64,000 nt of DNA from Chondrilla cf. caribensis (lineage: Eukaryota > Porifera > Demospongiae > Chondrillida > Chondrillidae). Positions within the stretch are counted from its first letter, which is position 1. The number at the start of each line of letters is the position of its first letter. Made by a program: the position numbers and the translations under genes. Below, piece after piece: positions 1-11,799 of the stretch. Below the pieces are notes generated by a model. It was not told the origin of the DNA. It saw only the letters and a program-made list of their open reading frames with translations, and ran no database searches. Location of the stretch: NCBI GenBank assembly GCA_964020155.1, contig OZ026563.1:2019548-2083547 (forward strand), written 5' to 3'.

Positions 1-369
1 CCTGTATTGCTGTCTTTTGTGTTTACTTGACACTATTTTATGATCAGTAAGATGTGTTCACAGTTGTCGAAATAATGTCTGACCATATTATTCAAGCATC
101 CAACCAAAATTTAGTTTGGTTAGACATGTTTCCTAACATAGACAAACATTTATTTTCAGCACTGCTACAGTGTTACCTTTTGTACACACTAGTTACATAT
201 TTAATATTCTGAAGTGTAGAGTGTATTATGATTTATGGTAACAGCATCTCCTCCCATGTACAGTGTGTGCTCAGTAGATTGGAAGTGCTCCAGTTAACAC
301 TTCACCTATGTTTGCATAAACTGTAGATACTGTCCTATTTCCCATGACATGTGTATCATACGTCCATAC

Positions 370-1126
370 CTGGTGGTCCTGTGTCACCCCTCACTCCCCT
401 TGGTCCTTCCAATCCGTCAGGACCACGTGGTCCAGGTGGACCTGAAGGAGAATAAGTAGAGATTTGTATAGTCACTTGTGTAGCCATTCTCAACTCTCCT
501 CTCAGTCCAACCTCTCAACTCTCCTCTCAGTCCAACCTCTCAACTCTCCTCTCAGTTCAACCTCTCAACTCTCCTCTCAGTCCAACCTCTCAACCGGCCA
601 TCCACTCAGTCCAACTTCTCAACTCTCCTCACAGTTCAACCTCTCAACTCTCCTCACAGTTCAACCTCTCAACTCTCCACTCAGTCCAACCTCTCAACTC
701 TCCTCACAGTTCAACCTCTCAACTCTCCTCTCAGTCCAACCTCTCTATTTCCTCTCAGTTCAACATCTCACATCTCCTCTCAGTCCAACCTCTCAACTCT
801 CCTCTCAGTCCAACTCTCAACTCTCCTCTCAGTCCAACCTCTCAACTCTCCTCTCAGTCCAACTTCTCAACGCTCCTCTCAATCCAACCTTCAGTACATT
901 CCCTTATTCTTTTGTACTAACCTCTTGGTCCACGGTCTCCTCTAGGACCTGTTCGTCCTGCTGTTCCCTGAGGTCCAACAGGTCCATCTCGTCCGTCACG
1001 TCCTGGTACTCCTCTGAATGTGAACTGCAGTTCAGTGACATTGTTGGCCTCAAATGCAGTCTGTGTCTGTCCCAGTCGTAGGCATTGAGTGAATAAGATT
1101 GCGAGAACTGTTTGAAGGACAACCAT
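370..1126 (-). CDS. Collectin-like secreted protein, copy A (5' part, runs off left edge)
   Basis: Two exons are visible: exon 1 at 922-1126 and exon 2 at 370-441; the neck/head exon should lie left of base 1. Exon 1 encodes a signal peptide (start [12 protein letters not shown]), a short linker and Gly-X-Y triplets; exon 2 adds exactly eight triplets (72 nt). Both visible junctions are phase 1, with a GT donor at 922 and an AG acceptor beside 441. I chose the ATG at 1126 because it is conserved in copies B, C and D. In-frame ATGs also exist at 1159 and 1189 and would only lengthen the N-terminus. Compared with B and C, exon 1 lacks four triplets. The family role is inferred: a secreted trimeric collagen with a lectin-like head, as in ficolins and collectins. 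Confidence 0.75.
488..891. repeat. 25-bp minisatellite in intron 1 of copy A (about 16 units)
   Basis: Tandem array of a pyrimidine-rich 25-bp unit (core CAACTCTCCTCTCAGTCC), purine-rich on the gene strand, between exons 1 and 2. A few units carry short indels or T/C changes. The same unit occupies the equivalent intron in copies B, C and E. Confidence 0.9.
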
Positions 1127-1429
1127 GACTTGTAGTATCAATCTCCTCTTTCCTGTCATGGAACACTGAGTGTGGTCTTTATATAGCATTGTATGTGGTA
1201 CCAGTTTATGAACAATTTATATTGTTCTCTAGTCTGTGTAATCTTGTATTATATATCCAATTATGTATACTGGTTATCTATATTATAACATAATTGTATG
1301 TGTTCAATGCAGTGTGTTCCCTGTGTCATTGTACTGTGTGTGGTAGGTGGTGGGGTGAGAGGGCATGTTAGTGCTGAGTGTCTGTAACTAGTGATGAATA
1401 TGATTAATGTGTTTATTCTGTGACCCCTA

Positions 1430-2165
1430 GCTCCTCCTGTTGAGTGTTTTGTGTGTCCCTGTTCCTCTAATGTTGTGATATTCATGTGTTGTGTTTGTGT
1501 GTGTTGTGTGTTGTTGTCATGGCAACAATTCCCAATCCAATAGAGCCATGTCAGCCACCTCTGTGTTGTACATCCTCTGATGTGTGTGACACAGTGCAAC
1601 CTGTGTGGGTGACCACCTCACTACCACAGTCACCTGTATGCAGTGGACACTAGTATGTATTTGAGTGGTAGAGTGAACTGATATGTACTGTACTGTACAC
1701 TGTATGTGAACACTACATTTGGTGTTCGTTTGCAATGATTTGAGATTCACCTTGAAAGTGTACATTGTACCGATATTCAGTTTGTCATGTAGTGACCTCT
1801 TTGAAGGAGTTGAGGTTGACTGGTGTGTTTACAGCAATACTACAACAGTGGGTGCACAGTCACATGTTTATCATGTGACTACCAATAAATGTCCTTTGTT
1901 GTGCATGTTGTTATTATCAATTGACTCCACAAGTGATGTGGATTGTATATCACTGCCTATGTAGTCATGCACTATACATGTGACATGTCATTCATCATAT
2001 CTCTTCATTAGTTGAACTCAGATGTACAGACTAAACCTCAAGTTTAATGAATGGTCCTAATGTTAGTGTAGTACTAAGTGTAGGTGATGGTCGTAGTTGA
2101 CCATGTGTAATGTTCCCCAGTAACAAGTGTTATCTAATGTCCTATCTATGGTGTGTGTGAATAGT
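1430..2165. repeat. Duplicated spacer block (copy 1)
   Basis: No gene is seen here. This spacer between collectin-like copies A and B matches about 11,800-12,895 almost base for base, apart from a 379-bp MITE insertion in the second copy. Parts recur at 5,960-6,165 and 10,900-11,085. It marks the unit of the segmental duplication that made the array. Confidence 0.8.
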
Positions 2166-2169
2166 GATT

Positions 2170-4003
2170 TCAAGCTACTCGAATGTACAGCTCCACACTT
2201 TTGGTAGCTGTTGCTCTACTGAAGTCACCATCCCGATCACACCACCTCATCTCCACATCATCACTGATGGTCTTTCCCAGTTTCTTCTTGAACCAAGGTT
2301 GGTCAGGATTGTCACAACAAGTGGAACCCAATGCACAGGAAGCACCAGAACTGTCCCACAGCTGATCAGGGTAGAGGTGGTTATTATTGTAGTCACTTCC
2401 ACTAGGATTTCCAGAATCACAATAATAGTCATTTTGAATGAAGTTTGGTAGAGTAACTGTAGTCCCTAGTCTAGTACAAGGACAGTTGCTTTTCCTATAT
2501 CTACTGTTTGTTGGGTTAGCTTGTAGTCCTACAGCATAAGTCCAGAGGTGGCTTCTTGGTGTTTTTCCATGAGTTATGGAAATGCCATATACGTAGTTGA
2601 TATCATCTGGAGTTGAAGATGCTGGTGAGTGGTAAAAAGCATGCCTTGCTCCATACTGGTAGGCTTCAATCATTCCACACACTTCAGTGTAGTTGTGTCC
2701 ATAAGAGTTGAAGTAAACTGAAGTACAACCCTGCTGTACATTTTTACTACAGTATAGCTGTCCGTTAGTGTAAAACTTCTGTAGTGGTTGTGGACACACA
2801 TTCCTTTCATTCATATTAAAGTACCCGGTCCTCATCCAGACCCCTTCTCCACAGTGAGGGTGTCCATTCAGGTAGCAATACACTCTACTAACATTGTTGT
2901 CAGTTTGGTTTCTTATCCAGTAAAGCCCATCAGGTCTCCCCACTGGTATGTCAGCACAGCTCTTTGATGCATTTTCTCTGGTGTTTCCTATTATAGGATT
3001 AGTCCTTGTTGTTCCTGGTGTGTTGGACCTGTTGTTGAGTTCCTCAGCAATGATGTCCTTCAACTTGTAATATAGTTCAGTTTTGATGCGTTGTTCAACA
3101 TTGCTGTCCAGAGTGGTTATTCCCGGAGGTCCCGGAGGACCACGAGGACCTTGTGTACCTCTTGGACCATGGCCTCCCTCCATTCCTTGTCTTCCTGGTG
3201 GTCCTTGAGGACCTGAGAATTCCAAAACAATATTTGACTAAAGAATGTCTCTATACAATGTACTCACTGTATTACCGTATGTATATACACTACATGAGCA
3301 TATGTACAGTATACTGAACCAAATAGTTAGATAGTACTGTCAATTAGTATTACCCTAGCATGCAGGTATATGTCAGACTGTTATTGTCAAGTAAATGAGC
3401 ATTTTATATCCAGTGGAATATCTCTCCCATGAGGAATAATATTTTATGTACAGTAACTGACTATATTTGTCGTAACTATACATTTCAACAGGTTATACTA
3501 AGTTCCTGTTCAGTGTCCCATGAGATGTGGTATTTGATTCTACAGTAGTACAGTACACCCTAACCTGGTAGTCCTTGATTTCCTCTTACTCCAATTGGCC
3601 CTTCCACTCCTTGAGGACCACGTGGTCCAGGTGGTCCTGAAGGAGAATAGGAAGTGATTCATATTGTTTCCTCGTATGCCAACCACCCAACTCTCCTCTC
3701 AGTCCAACCTCTCAACTCTCCTCTCAGTCCACCCTTCGTTACTCTTATTCTGTTGTACTAACCTTTTGGTCCATGGTCTCCTCTAGGACCTGCTGGTCCC
3801 TCAGGTCCCTGTTGTCCGGGAGGACCAGGTGGTCCTGCTGTTCCCTGAGGTCCAACAGGTCCATCTCGCCCATCACGTCCCGGTACTCCTCTGAATGTGA
3901 ACTGCAGTTCAGTGACATTGTTGGCCTCAAATGCAGTCTGTGTCTGTCCCAGTTGTAGGCATTGAGTGAATAAGATGAAGAGAACTGTGTGAAGGGCAGC
4001 CAT
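2170..4003 (-). CDS. Collectin-like secreted collagen/lectin protein, copy B
   Basis: Three exons: 3763-4003, 3565-3636 and 2170-3212. They give 1356 nt (451 aa plus stop), with phase-1 introns. Domains in order: signal peptide ([12 protein letters not shown], about residues 1-20); a conserved linker; Gly-X-Y repeats in exons 1, 2 and the start of exon 3; a short amphipathic helical neck after [11 protein letters not shown]; then a Cys-rich head beginning [18 protein letters not shown]. The head's opening resembles fibrinogen-like and intelectin domains, and the whole resembles predicted sponge and cnidarian proteins. NxS/T sites suggest N-glycosylation. The architecture matches soluble defence collagens (ficolin, collectin), implying a secreted trimer that binds surfaces; ligand and role are inference. 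An upstream in-frame GTG exists but no earlier ATG, so 4003 is the start. Confidence 0.85.
3685..3732. repeat. 25-bp minisatellite, minimal copy in intron 1 of copy B
   Basis: About two units of the same 25-bp pyrimidine-rich repeat seen at 488-891, at the equivalent intron position just downstream of exon 1 on the gene strand. It may be close to the ancestral state. Confidence 0.8.
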
Positions 4004-4640
4004 GACTTGTAGTATCAGAATTCTCTCCACTAGCTGGAATGATCACAGGATGTGGTATATGTATGCAACATCATTAGTAGATACTTTTATACTATTCTTT
4101 AACTGATCCATGTAGCACTAATGTAGGATAATACCTTTTAAGGATAAAGTATGTATCTGTACTGTAACAACTACATTGCATAAATTGATACTATACATAG
4201 TACCATCCTTGGTAGTTTGCAAGACAGAATATTACTAGTATGTATACTGTACAGTATGTATGTAGTTGGTTGATGTACTGTATGTATTATAGTCTGTATT
4301 GTTGATATGTACCATGTAGTTGAGGCTGCATGTCCTCTGAGCTGGGCTGTACTGGAATGTGTGTACGACATGTACTTGTCAAAGTTAGTGTACATAGGTT
4401 GTATGGGGTGACATTCCTCAGTTGTAGTGTGGAGGCTGGTGTGTTTTCCTATGAACATTGTATGATGTATGACATTCAGTTGTACCGCCCTTTTGGGTTC
4501 AATCAGAGAGACCTGTTTGAAGGACAACCTTGGCTTGGAGCAGCATTGGAACACAAATATTACATTTGTACACACACAGGCCATGTTCCCAAATTACAAG
4601 CCTGTTAGGATTAGTCCAAGTGAAGGAGAAGAGAAGCAGT
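4004..4640 (-). promoter_or_regulatory. Conserved upstream region of copy B
   Basis: About 600 bp upstream of the copy B start are nearly identical to 8,653-9,290 upstream of copy C, with only scattered substitutions and small indels. A promoter role is inferred from position and conservation; I cannot assign a TATA box or named factor sites. The conservation could equally reflect recent duplication or gene conversion. Confidence 0.45.
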
Positions 4641-5298
4641 TGTGGGTCCAGGGGGTCAAGTGATCCCTTGGCCTAGACCTTGACTTTATTTCGATAAATA
4701 CAAAATACTTTTGTAAGGACACATGAGATACATCAGTAGTACTTAGTAAAGGACAAAGGTACATTGATACAGTAAACTTTGTTAGGATCCGCACTGTACA
4801 AAATATAATCAGCAAATCAACAATTTTCATCGTATGTGCTCTTTGGGTGCCATTTTTGTATTATGCAACAAATGAACTGGCAGTAACCTTCATTACGCCA
4901 CTGCTGCTACCTCAATCAATAAGAGTGATTACATGTGTTTGGCCTACTGTACATAAATATCAACAGTAATGATGCTTTCTTAGTGAGAGATACCATTGTT
5001 GCATACATGCCTTCAATTATGTATACCTCACTATTTTTGAAAGCATTTTATCAAAGAACACTTACACAAGTCAGTAATGTGGAGTCCACATGGCAGGAAT
5101 TATTTTACTATTTGTTATGCATTGATTCTGTTTTTAGTGATTGACAACACTATGTATTGTCACCTTCTCTATATTATTACAGTTATGTGATTATGCACTG
5201 TCACATGCTTGTCATGTGATGCAACTGAACTATTTGGCTGGCTGAAAAGCCAGGCAACAAATCCTGATGCTCAAGTCACCATGCATTTGTATTGTTCT

Positions 5299-5349
5299 AT
5301 CTATCTATCTATCTATCTATCTATTTATCTATCTATCTATGTATCAGAT

Positions 5350-5393
<44 letters not shown>

Positions 5394-5404
5394 TGTGTGT
5401 GTGT
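5299..5404. repeat. Compound microsatellite (TATC)n then (GT)n
   Basis: About ten TATC tetranucleotides, one interrupted, are followed after a short spacer by some 25 GT dinucleotides. Confidence 0.9.
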
Positions 5405-5910
5405 TCTATCCATAGCATTCAATTCTTGACACCTCAATTGCACAAGAGGCATGCTGACTGCTACGTAGCCACTCCTTGACAGTGATTTAGGTCAATCATC
5501 TCAAACACAGTACAGTAGCACACCCAGCAAAATTGAAGGTCGTTAAAAGTTTTTTGATTGATCAGTAACAGGACGTGGGAATTTGTAGAACAAGGTGTAA
5601 ACGTGATATGTATGAGTGTACTTTCCAGTCCATCTGCTCAAAATCATTCATGGTTGTCAATTCTTGGTACACTCTATGTACAGTTCTTCACTTGCTACTA
5701 CAATCACAGCTCATCTCAAGCCGCAGGTTGACCAGAAAATACAAGGAACCAACCATTTTCTCATCACCATGCACACAACATGTTTACTTATCCCAATAAT
5801 ATCATGCACCTGTATGTTTTCAAGTGCGGATTTACCTATGTGTACCCTAGGTACAGCAGAACCACACTATTGAGACCACCTAGGTAAACAGTCGATATGT
5901 TTCCATTTTT

Positions 5911-5940
5911 CAGGTGGTCCCAATTTTATGGGACCACCTG
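5911..5940. repeat. Perfect short hairpin
   Basis: Twelve-base perfect arms (CAGGTGGTCCCA and its complement) flank a six-base loop, in a spacer that also carries a degenerate CAG-GAACC MITE end at about 5,848. Probably a transposon relic rather than a terminator. Confidence 0.7.
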
Positions 5941-6171
5941 ACAAGTGTATAGTGTATGAGGGTTATGCACTATACATGTGACATGTCATTCATCACATCT
6001 CTTCATTAGTTGAACTCAGATGTACATACTAAACCTCAATTTCTATACATGGTCCTAATGTTAGTGTAGTACTAAGTGTAGGTGATGGTCCTAGTTGACC
6101 ATGTGTAATGTTCCCCAGTAATGAGTGTTATCTAATGACCTATCTATGGTGTAAGTATGCAATGAGTGATT

Positions 6172-8652
6172 TCAAGCTACTCGAATGTAGAGCTCCACAC
6201 TTCTGGTAGCTGTAGCCTCAGCCCAGTGATTATCATGCACACACCACCTCATCTCCACGTCATCACTGATGGTCTTTCTCAGTTTCTTTTTGAACCAAGG
6301 TTGGTCAGGATTGTCACAACAAGTGGAACCAGACACACAGGAAGCACCAGAGCTGTCCCACAACTGATCAGGGTAGAGGTGGTTATCATTGTATGTGTTT
6401 CCACTAGGATTTCCAGAATCACAATAATAGTCATTTTGAATGAAGTTTGGTAGAGTAGCTGTAGTCCCTAGTCTAGTACAAGGACAGTTGTACCTGTGCC
6501 ATGTTCTGGTTGTTGGGTTAGCTTGTAGTCCTACAGCATAAGTCCAGAGGTGATTTCTCGGTGATTTTCCATGAGTTATAGAAATCCCATATACATAGTT
6601 GATATCATCTGGAGTTGAAGATACCTTTGAATGATAAAATCCATTTGGTGCACCATATTGGTATCCTTCAATCACTCCACACACTTCAGTGTAGTTGTGT
6701 CCATAAGAGTTGAAGTAAACTGAAGTACAACCAAGCCGTACATTCCTCCTACAGTACCACTTTCCACTAGCTTGAAACCTCTGTAGTGGTTGTGGACACA
6801 CACCCCTTTCACTCATATTAAAGTACCCGGTCCTCATCCAGACCCCTTCTCCACAGTGAGGGTGTCCCCTCAGGTAGCAATACACTCTACTAACATTGTT
6901 GTCAATTTGGTTTCTTATCCAGTAAAGCCCATCAGGTCTCCCCACTGGTATGTCAGCACAGCTCTCAGCTGGGTTCCCTCTGGTGTATCCTATTGTAGGA
7001 TTACACCTTGTTGTTCCTTGTGTGTTGGACCTGTTGTTGAGTTCCTCCACAATGATGTCCTTCAATTTGTAATATAGTTCAGTTTTGATGAGTCGTTCAA
7101 CATTGCTGTCCAGAGTGGTTATTCCCGGAGGTCCCGGAGGACCAGGAGGACCTTGTGCTCCTCTTGGACCACGAACTCCCTCAATTCCTTGTCTTCCTGG
7201 TGGTCCTTGAGGACCTGAGCATTCCAAAGCAATATTTGACTGAAACTTTTTGCTATACACTGTGCTTAATGTAATACAGTACAGTGCAAAAAAGGTAATG
7301 ATAATTTTGTTTAGCATTTATCGGTTAACGGATAAGCGTTAACAGATATCCACTATTTACTTTTTTGAAAAACGTGAACCGTTAATTCGTAACATATGGC
7401 AGAACTTACCAACAGAGGTTCCAGCCTAAGGCCTTCCTAGGTAAGATGACAGTAATCCTCGATATTTGTAGCCTTTATCCTCCAGCAGTTCAACCATCTA
7501 CGTAGCAGTAGTTCTGTCATCCTCTTCCATCTTCTCGATTATTTTAATCATTTCTGCATTAAGCTTTGACAGTCTACCAGATTCATGGATTCCATGCGAG
7601 AGTTCCTTCCAAATACCTTGTATCTCGGTTAAGCTGTGTTAACAACGAGCCTCGACCGATAGAAATCAACATTTATTGGAAAATTGTTAACGGTTATCCA
7701 AAATCATTTAGTTCCATCTGTTAATGATTCTCGGATAAAAGGGAACTTTAAACGGTTATTGGTTAACATTTATTGGTTAGTATTACCTTTATTTTGCTCC
7801 ATACCGTACACTACATGAGCATGTGTGCAGCTTAATGAACCACATGTGTGGATAGTACTATCAGTTTGTATTACCCACACATACAGGTATTGTCATTCTG
7901 TTATTGTCAGGTAAATGTCGAGCATTTTATATACAGTGGAAAACTCTCATGTCAAATTATATCTTAAGCACAGTATTTAACAGGCTATATTAACTGTTAC
8001 TAGACATTTCAACAGGTTATACTGAATTCCTGTTCAGTGTCCCATGAGATGTGGTATGTGATTCTCCTGTAGTACAGTACACCCTAACCTGGTGGTCCTT
8101 GATTTCCTTTTACTCCAATTGGCCCTTCCACTCCTTGAAGACCATGTGGTCCAGGTGGTCCTGATGGGGAATAGGAAGTGATTCATATCGTTTCCTCTTA
8201 TGCCAACCTCTCAACTCTCCTCTCAGTTCAACCTCTCAACTCTCCTCTCAGTCCAACCTCTCAAATCTCCTCTCAGTCCAACCTCAGAACTCTCCTCTCA
8301 GTCCAACCTCTCAACTCTCCTCACACTCCAACCTCTCAACTCTCCTCTCAGTCCGACCTCTCAACTCTCCTCTCAGTTCAACCTTCATTACTCTTATTCT
8401 GTTGTACTAACCTCTTGGTCCAGGTTCTCCTCTAGGACCTGCTGGTCCCTCAGGTCCCTGTTGTCCAGGAGGACCAGGTGGTCCTGCTGTTCCCTGAGGT
8501 CCAACAGATCCATCTCGTCCGTCACGTCCTGGTACTCCTCTGAATGTGAACTGCAGTTCAGTGACATTGTTGGCCTCAAATGCAGTCTGTGTCTGTCCCA
8601 GTTGTAGGCATTGAGTGAATAAGATGAAGAGAACTGTTTGAAGGACAGCCAT
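6172..8652 (-). CDS. Collectin-like secreted collagen/lectin protein, copy C
   Basis: Three exons: 8412-8652, 8089-8160 and 6172-7214. They give 1356 nt (451 aa plus stop), the same exon sizes as copy B. It has signal peptide [12 protein letters not shown], Gly-X-Y repeats, helical neck and Cys-rich head. All head cysteines align with copies B and D. Differences from B concentrate in a few loops, for example [17 protein letters not shown] and the stretch after GLQANPT. Intron 2 contains an inserted MITE-like element (7288-7797). It also creates an alternative in-frame ATG at 7317 with its own signal-like leader, which would make a short form lacking exons 1 and 2. The function is inferred as for copy B. 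Confidence 0.85.
7288..7797. mobile_element. MITE-like element in intron 2 of copy C
   Basis: About 510 bp absent from the matching introns of copies B and D. The ends are imperfect inverted repeats: one begins GCAAAAAAGGTAAT and the other, reverse-complemented, begins GCAAAATAAAGGTAAT. Internal GGTTAACGGATAA-type motifs recur in both orientations. There is no coding capacity. No clear target-site duplication was found, so the superfamily is unassigned. Confidence 0.65.
8203..8392. repeat. 25-bp minisatellite in intron 1 of copy C (about 7 units)
   Basis: Same unit as at 488-891, at the same position relative to exon 1, with an intermediate unit number. Confidence 0.88.
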
Positions 8653-10860
8653 GACTTGTAGTATCAGAATTCTCTCCACTAGCTGGAATGATCACAGGAT
8701 GTGGTTTGTGTATGCAGCATCATTAGTAGATACTTTTATACTATTCTTTAACTGATCCATGTAGCACTAATGTGGGATAAATACCTTTTAAGGGCATTAC
8801 TAAAGTATGTATCTGTACTGTAACAACTACGTCGCATAAATTGATACTATACATAGTACCATCCTTGGTAGTTTGCAAGACAGAATATAACTAGTACGTA
8901 TACTGTACAGTACGTATGTACGTATGTAGTTGGTTGATGTACTGTACGTATTATAGTCTGTATTGTTGATATGTACCATGTAGTTGAGACTGCATGTCCT
9001 CCGAACTGGGCTGTACTGGAATGTGTGTACGACATGTACTTGTCAAAGTTAGTGTACCTAGGTTGTATGGGGTGACATTCCTCAGTTGTAGTGTGGAGGC
9101 TGGTGTGTTTTCCTATGAACATTGTATGATGTATGACATTCAGTTGTACCGCCCTTGTGGGTTCAATCAGGGAGACCTGTTTGAAGGACAACCTTGGCTT
9201 GGAGCATCAGCAGAACACAAATAATGCATTTGCACACACATAGGCCATGTTCCCAATCACAAGCCTGTTAGGGTGTGTGGTTAGTCCAAGTGAAGGAGAA
9301 GAGAAGGTACATAATCCGTATATAGCATGGGTCATTGGTGAAGTTCACCAGACAGGTGTACTTGCATGATGTATGTACTCTATTTTATTATCAGATTGTT
9401 TTCTCAGGGTAGGTTTGTATTCAAGTGTGGTATCTCTCCCCTGAAAAATAACTGTAAAATGATTGAATATGGGACGATAATTATGGTCTGTTTTCAATTG
9501 AGTGTTGTTATTCCTGTTAGAGGTTGCCATGTATACAGAGAGCACTGGGAGCATAACATCTGCACTGATGTACCAAACTTGAGTACTCTGTATGATTACG
9601 TAATGATCAATGTACTTACATTACATATTGTGGTGAACTGTAAGTGGAGATGCTCATGGTGGAGCTCTGTGGATTACCTAACATACACATAAATTGCTTC
9701 TAATCTCACTCTGGAGTTGAGACACTACCTTCTCCACAGCACTCATAGAGACCTGTACAGGAACCACCTACTGCACACAAGTGTCAACAGTAACGATGCT
9801 TTCTTAGTGACAGAAACCATTGTTATATACTTACCCTCTGTTATGTATACTTTACCAATGTTGAAAGCATGTTATTGAAGGAGCACTTACATTAGTCAAT
9901 GTATTGTGTAGTATAAATGGTAGAAATAATTGTACTAATTGTTATGCGTTGTTTCTGTTTTTAAGTGTAAAAACCTCCTCATCTGGAGGTCACAGGTTGG
10001 AATCTCACAACTGTTGATATGTGAAAGGTTCACACTCATCCACCTATAACAGGTGATTGACTGCACTGATTGTCACCTTATCTATATTACTATTATGTAA
10101 TCATGCACTATCTCATGCTTGTCACATGACGCAACTCCATATTTGCCAAGCTCAAGAACAAGGCAGCTAAGTGTGCACGTTGCTGAGACAGTGGGTGTTT
10201 GTGTGTATGTACGTATATAATATATACGTTTCTGTAGCGTTTAATTCTTGATACCTCAATTGCACAAGAGTCACACAGATTGCTAAATAGCTATTCCCAG
10301 ACAGTGATTCAGGTCCACCAGTTGTCTCAATCATCTTTGAAACACAACACAGTAGCACACCCAGCAAAATTTGAGTTGCTGATCCAAAGTCTGGATCGAT
10401 CAGCAACAGGACATGTAAATGTGTGGAGCAAGGTGTATACATAACATGTGTGGGTGTACTTTGTGGTCCATCTGCTCAAAAATACTTACAGAGATTCTTG
10501 CAGCACTTTATGTACAGTTCTTCACTGGCTACTACAGTCCAGCTCATCTCAAGCTTCAGGTTGACCAGTAAATGCAATGGAACCAGCCATTCTCTCATCA
10601 CATACCACTGTACACACTACATGTTGTAACGTATCCTAATGATATCATGCACTTGTATACTTCCAAGTGAGGCTTTGCATTTTACTGTCTATCCTAGTTA
10701 CAGTAGAACCATACAATTGAGATCACCCAGGTGACCAGTTATGTGTTCTCATTTGTGGGGTGGTCCTAATTCTAATGTTGATCGAAAGTGTAAGGTATCA
10801 TCTGTAGTAGGAATGTTCAGGATTGGAAGTATAGTCCTATCACAGGAGTAGTCTACTTAG
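8653..10860. other. Upstream flank of copy C and spacer, no gene seen
   Basis: The proximal 640 bp duplicate the copy B upstream region. About 10,300-10,780 duplicates about 5,490-5,900. The region about 9,300-10,300 holds no coding sequence that I can support. Confidence 0.55.
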
Positions 10861-11083
10861 CGGGGTAATATTCATGTGAAGTTCTTCAAATTGAATCTAA
10901 TTATCTTATTATTGAAGCTGCTAATACTTTACAGCGGTAGTGCAGCAGCGGGTACACAGTCACATGTTTATCATGTGACTACCAATAAATGTTGCTGTGC
11001 ATGTTGTTATTATCAATTGACTCCACAAGTGATGTGGATTGTATATCACTGCCTATGTAGTCATGCACTACACATGTGACATC

Positions 11084-11793
11084 TTCGATGCATTCTCTCT
11101 GGTGTTTCCTATTATAGGATCCGTCCTTGTTGTTCCTGGTGTGTTGGACCTGTTGTTGAGTTCCTCCACAATGATGTCTTTCAACTTGTAATATAGTTCA
11201 GTTTTTATGCGTTGTTCAACATTGCTGTCAAGAGTGGTTATTCCTGGAGGTCCCGTAGGACCACGAGGACCTTGTGGACCACGGCTTCCATCAATTCCTT
11301 GTCTACCTGGTGGTCCTTGTACCCCACTGAATCCTTGAGGACCTGTAGTACACGGATTTTATATTGGTAACACGTGTGTACATGGATTGTATTTCTCAGC
11401 TCTCTTCTCAGTCCAACGTCTCAACTCTCCTCTCAGTCCAACCTCTCAAATCTCCTCTCAGTCCAACCTCTCAAATCTCCTCTCAGTCCAACCTCTCAAC
11501 TCTCCTCTCAGTCCAACCTCTCAACTCTCCTCTCAGTCCAACCTCTCAAATCTCCTCTCAGTCCAACCTCTCAAATCTCCTCTCAGTCCAACCCCTCAAC
11601 TCTCCTCTCAGTCCAACCTCTCAAATCTCCTCTCAGTCCAACCTCTCAACTCTCCTCTCAGTCCAACCTCTCAACTCTCCTCTCAGTCCAACCTCTCAAA
11701 TCTCCTCTCAGTCCAACCTTCAGTACATTCCCTTATTCTGTTGTACTAACCTCTTGGTCCACGGTCTCCTCTAGGACCTGCTGTTCCCTGAGG
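11084..11793 (-). pseudogene. Collectin-like copy E, truncated at both ends
   Basis: Two fragments remain. 11084-11342 matches the start of exon 3: an intact AG acceptor, Gly-X-Y triplets, [11 protein letters not shown] neck and about 20 further residues. It then breaks off abruptly into spacer sequence, so the whole lectin-like head is gone. 11751-11793 matches only the last 43 nt of exon 1 with its GT donor. Upstream of that, the signal-peptide part is replaced by spacer homologous to 1,430 onwards. Both junctions fall in duplicated spacer sequence, consistent with unequal recombination. Without start, signal peptide or head it cannot make the normal protein. Confidence 0.8.
11395..11719. 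repeat. 25-bp minisatellite in copy E (about 13 units)
   Basis: The most regular array of the family, close to 13 x 25 bp, with units alternating between CTCAACTCTCC and CTCAAATCTCC variants. This suggests recent expansion by blocks of two or more units. Confidence 0.92.
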
Positions 11794-11799
11794 CCTGTG

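Larger units (their letters stand above)
4650..6165. other. Non-coding spacer between copies B and C
   Basis: No convincing gene. It holds a TATC tract at about 5,299-5,342 and a GT tract at about 5,353-5,404. The stretch about 5,490-5,900 is homologous to about 10,300-10,780 upstream of copy C. The part at 5,960-6,165 matches the 3' flanks of copies B and D. Confidence 0.6.

Noticed and set aside
464..1081. Long serine/leucine-rich plus-strand reading frame over the minisatellite and exon 1 of copy A
   Set aside because: It is the 25-bp repeat read in frame and the antisense of a collagen exon; similar frames appear at 8,178-8,607 and 11,364-11,823 for the same reason.
4330..4608. Short plus-strand open frame conserved between copy B and C upstream regions
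   Set aside because: Conservation reflects duplication of the whole block. The frame ends at different places in the two copies and has no recognisable domain.
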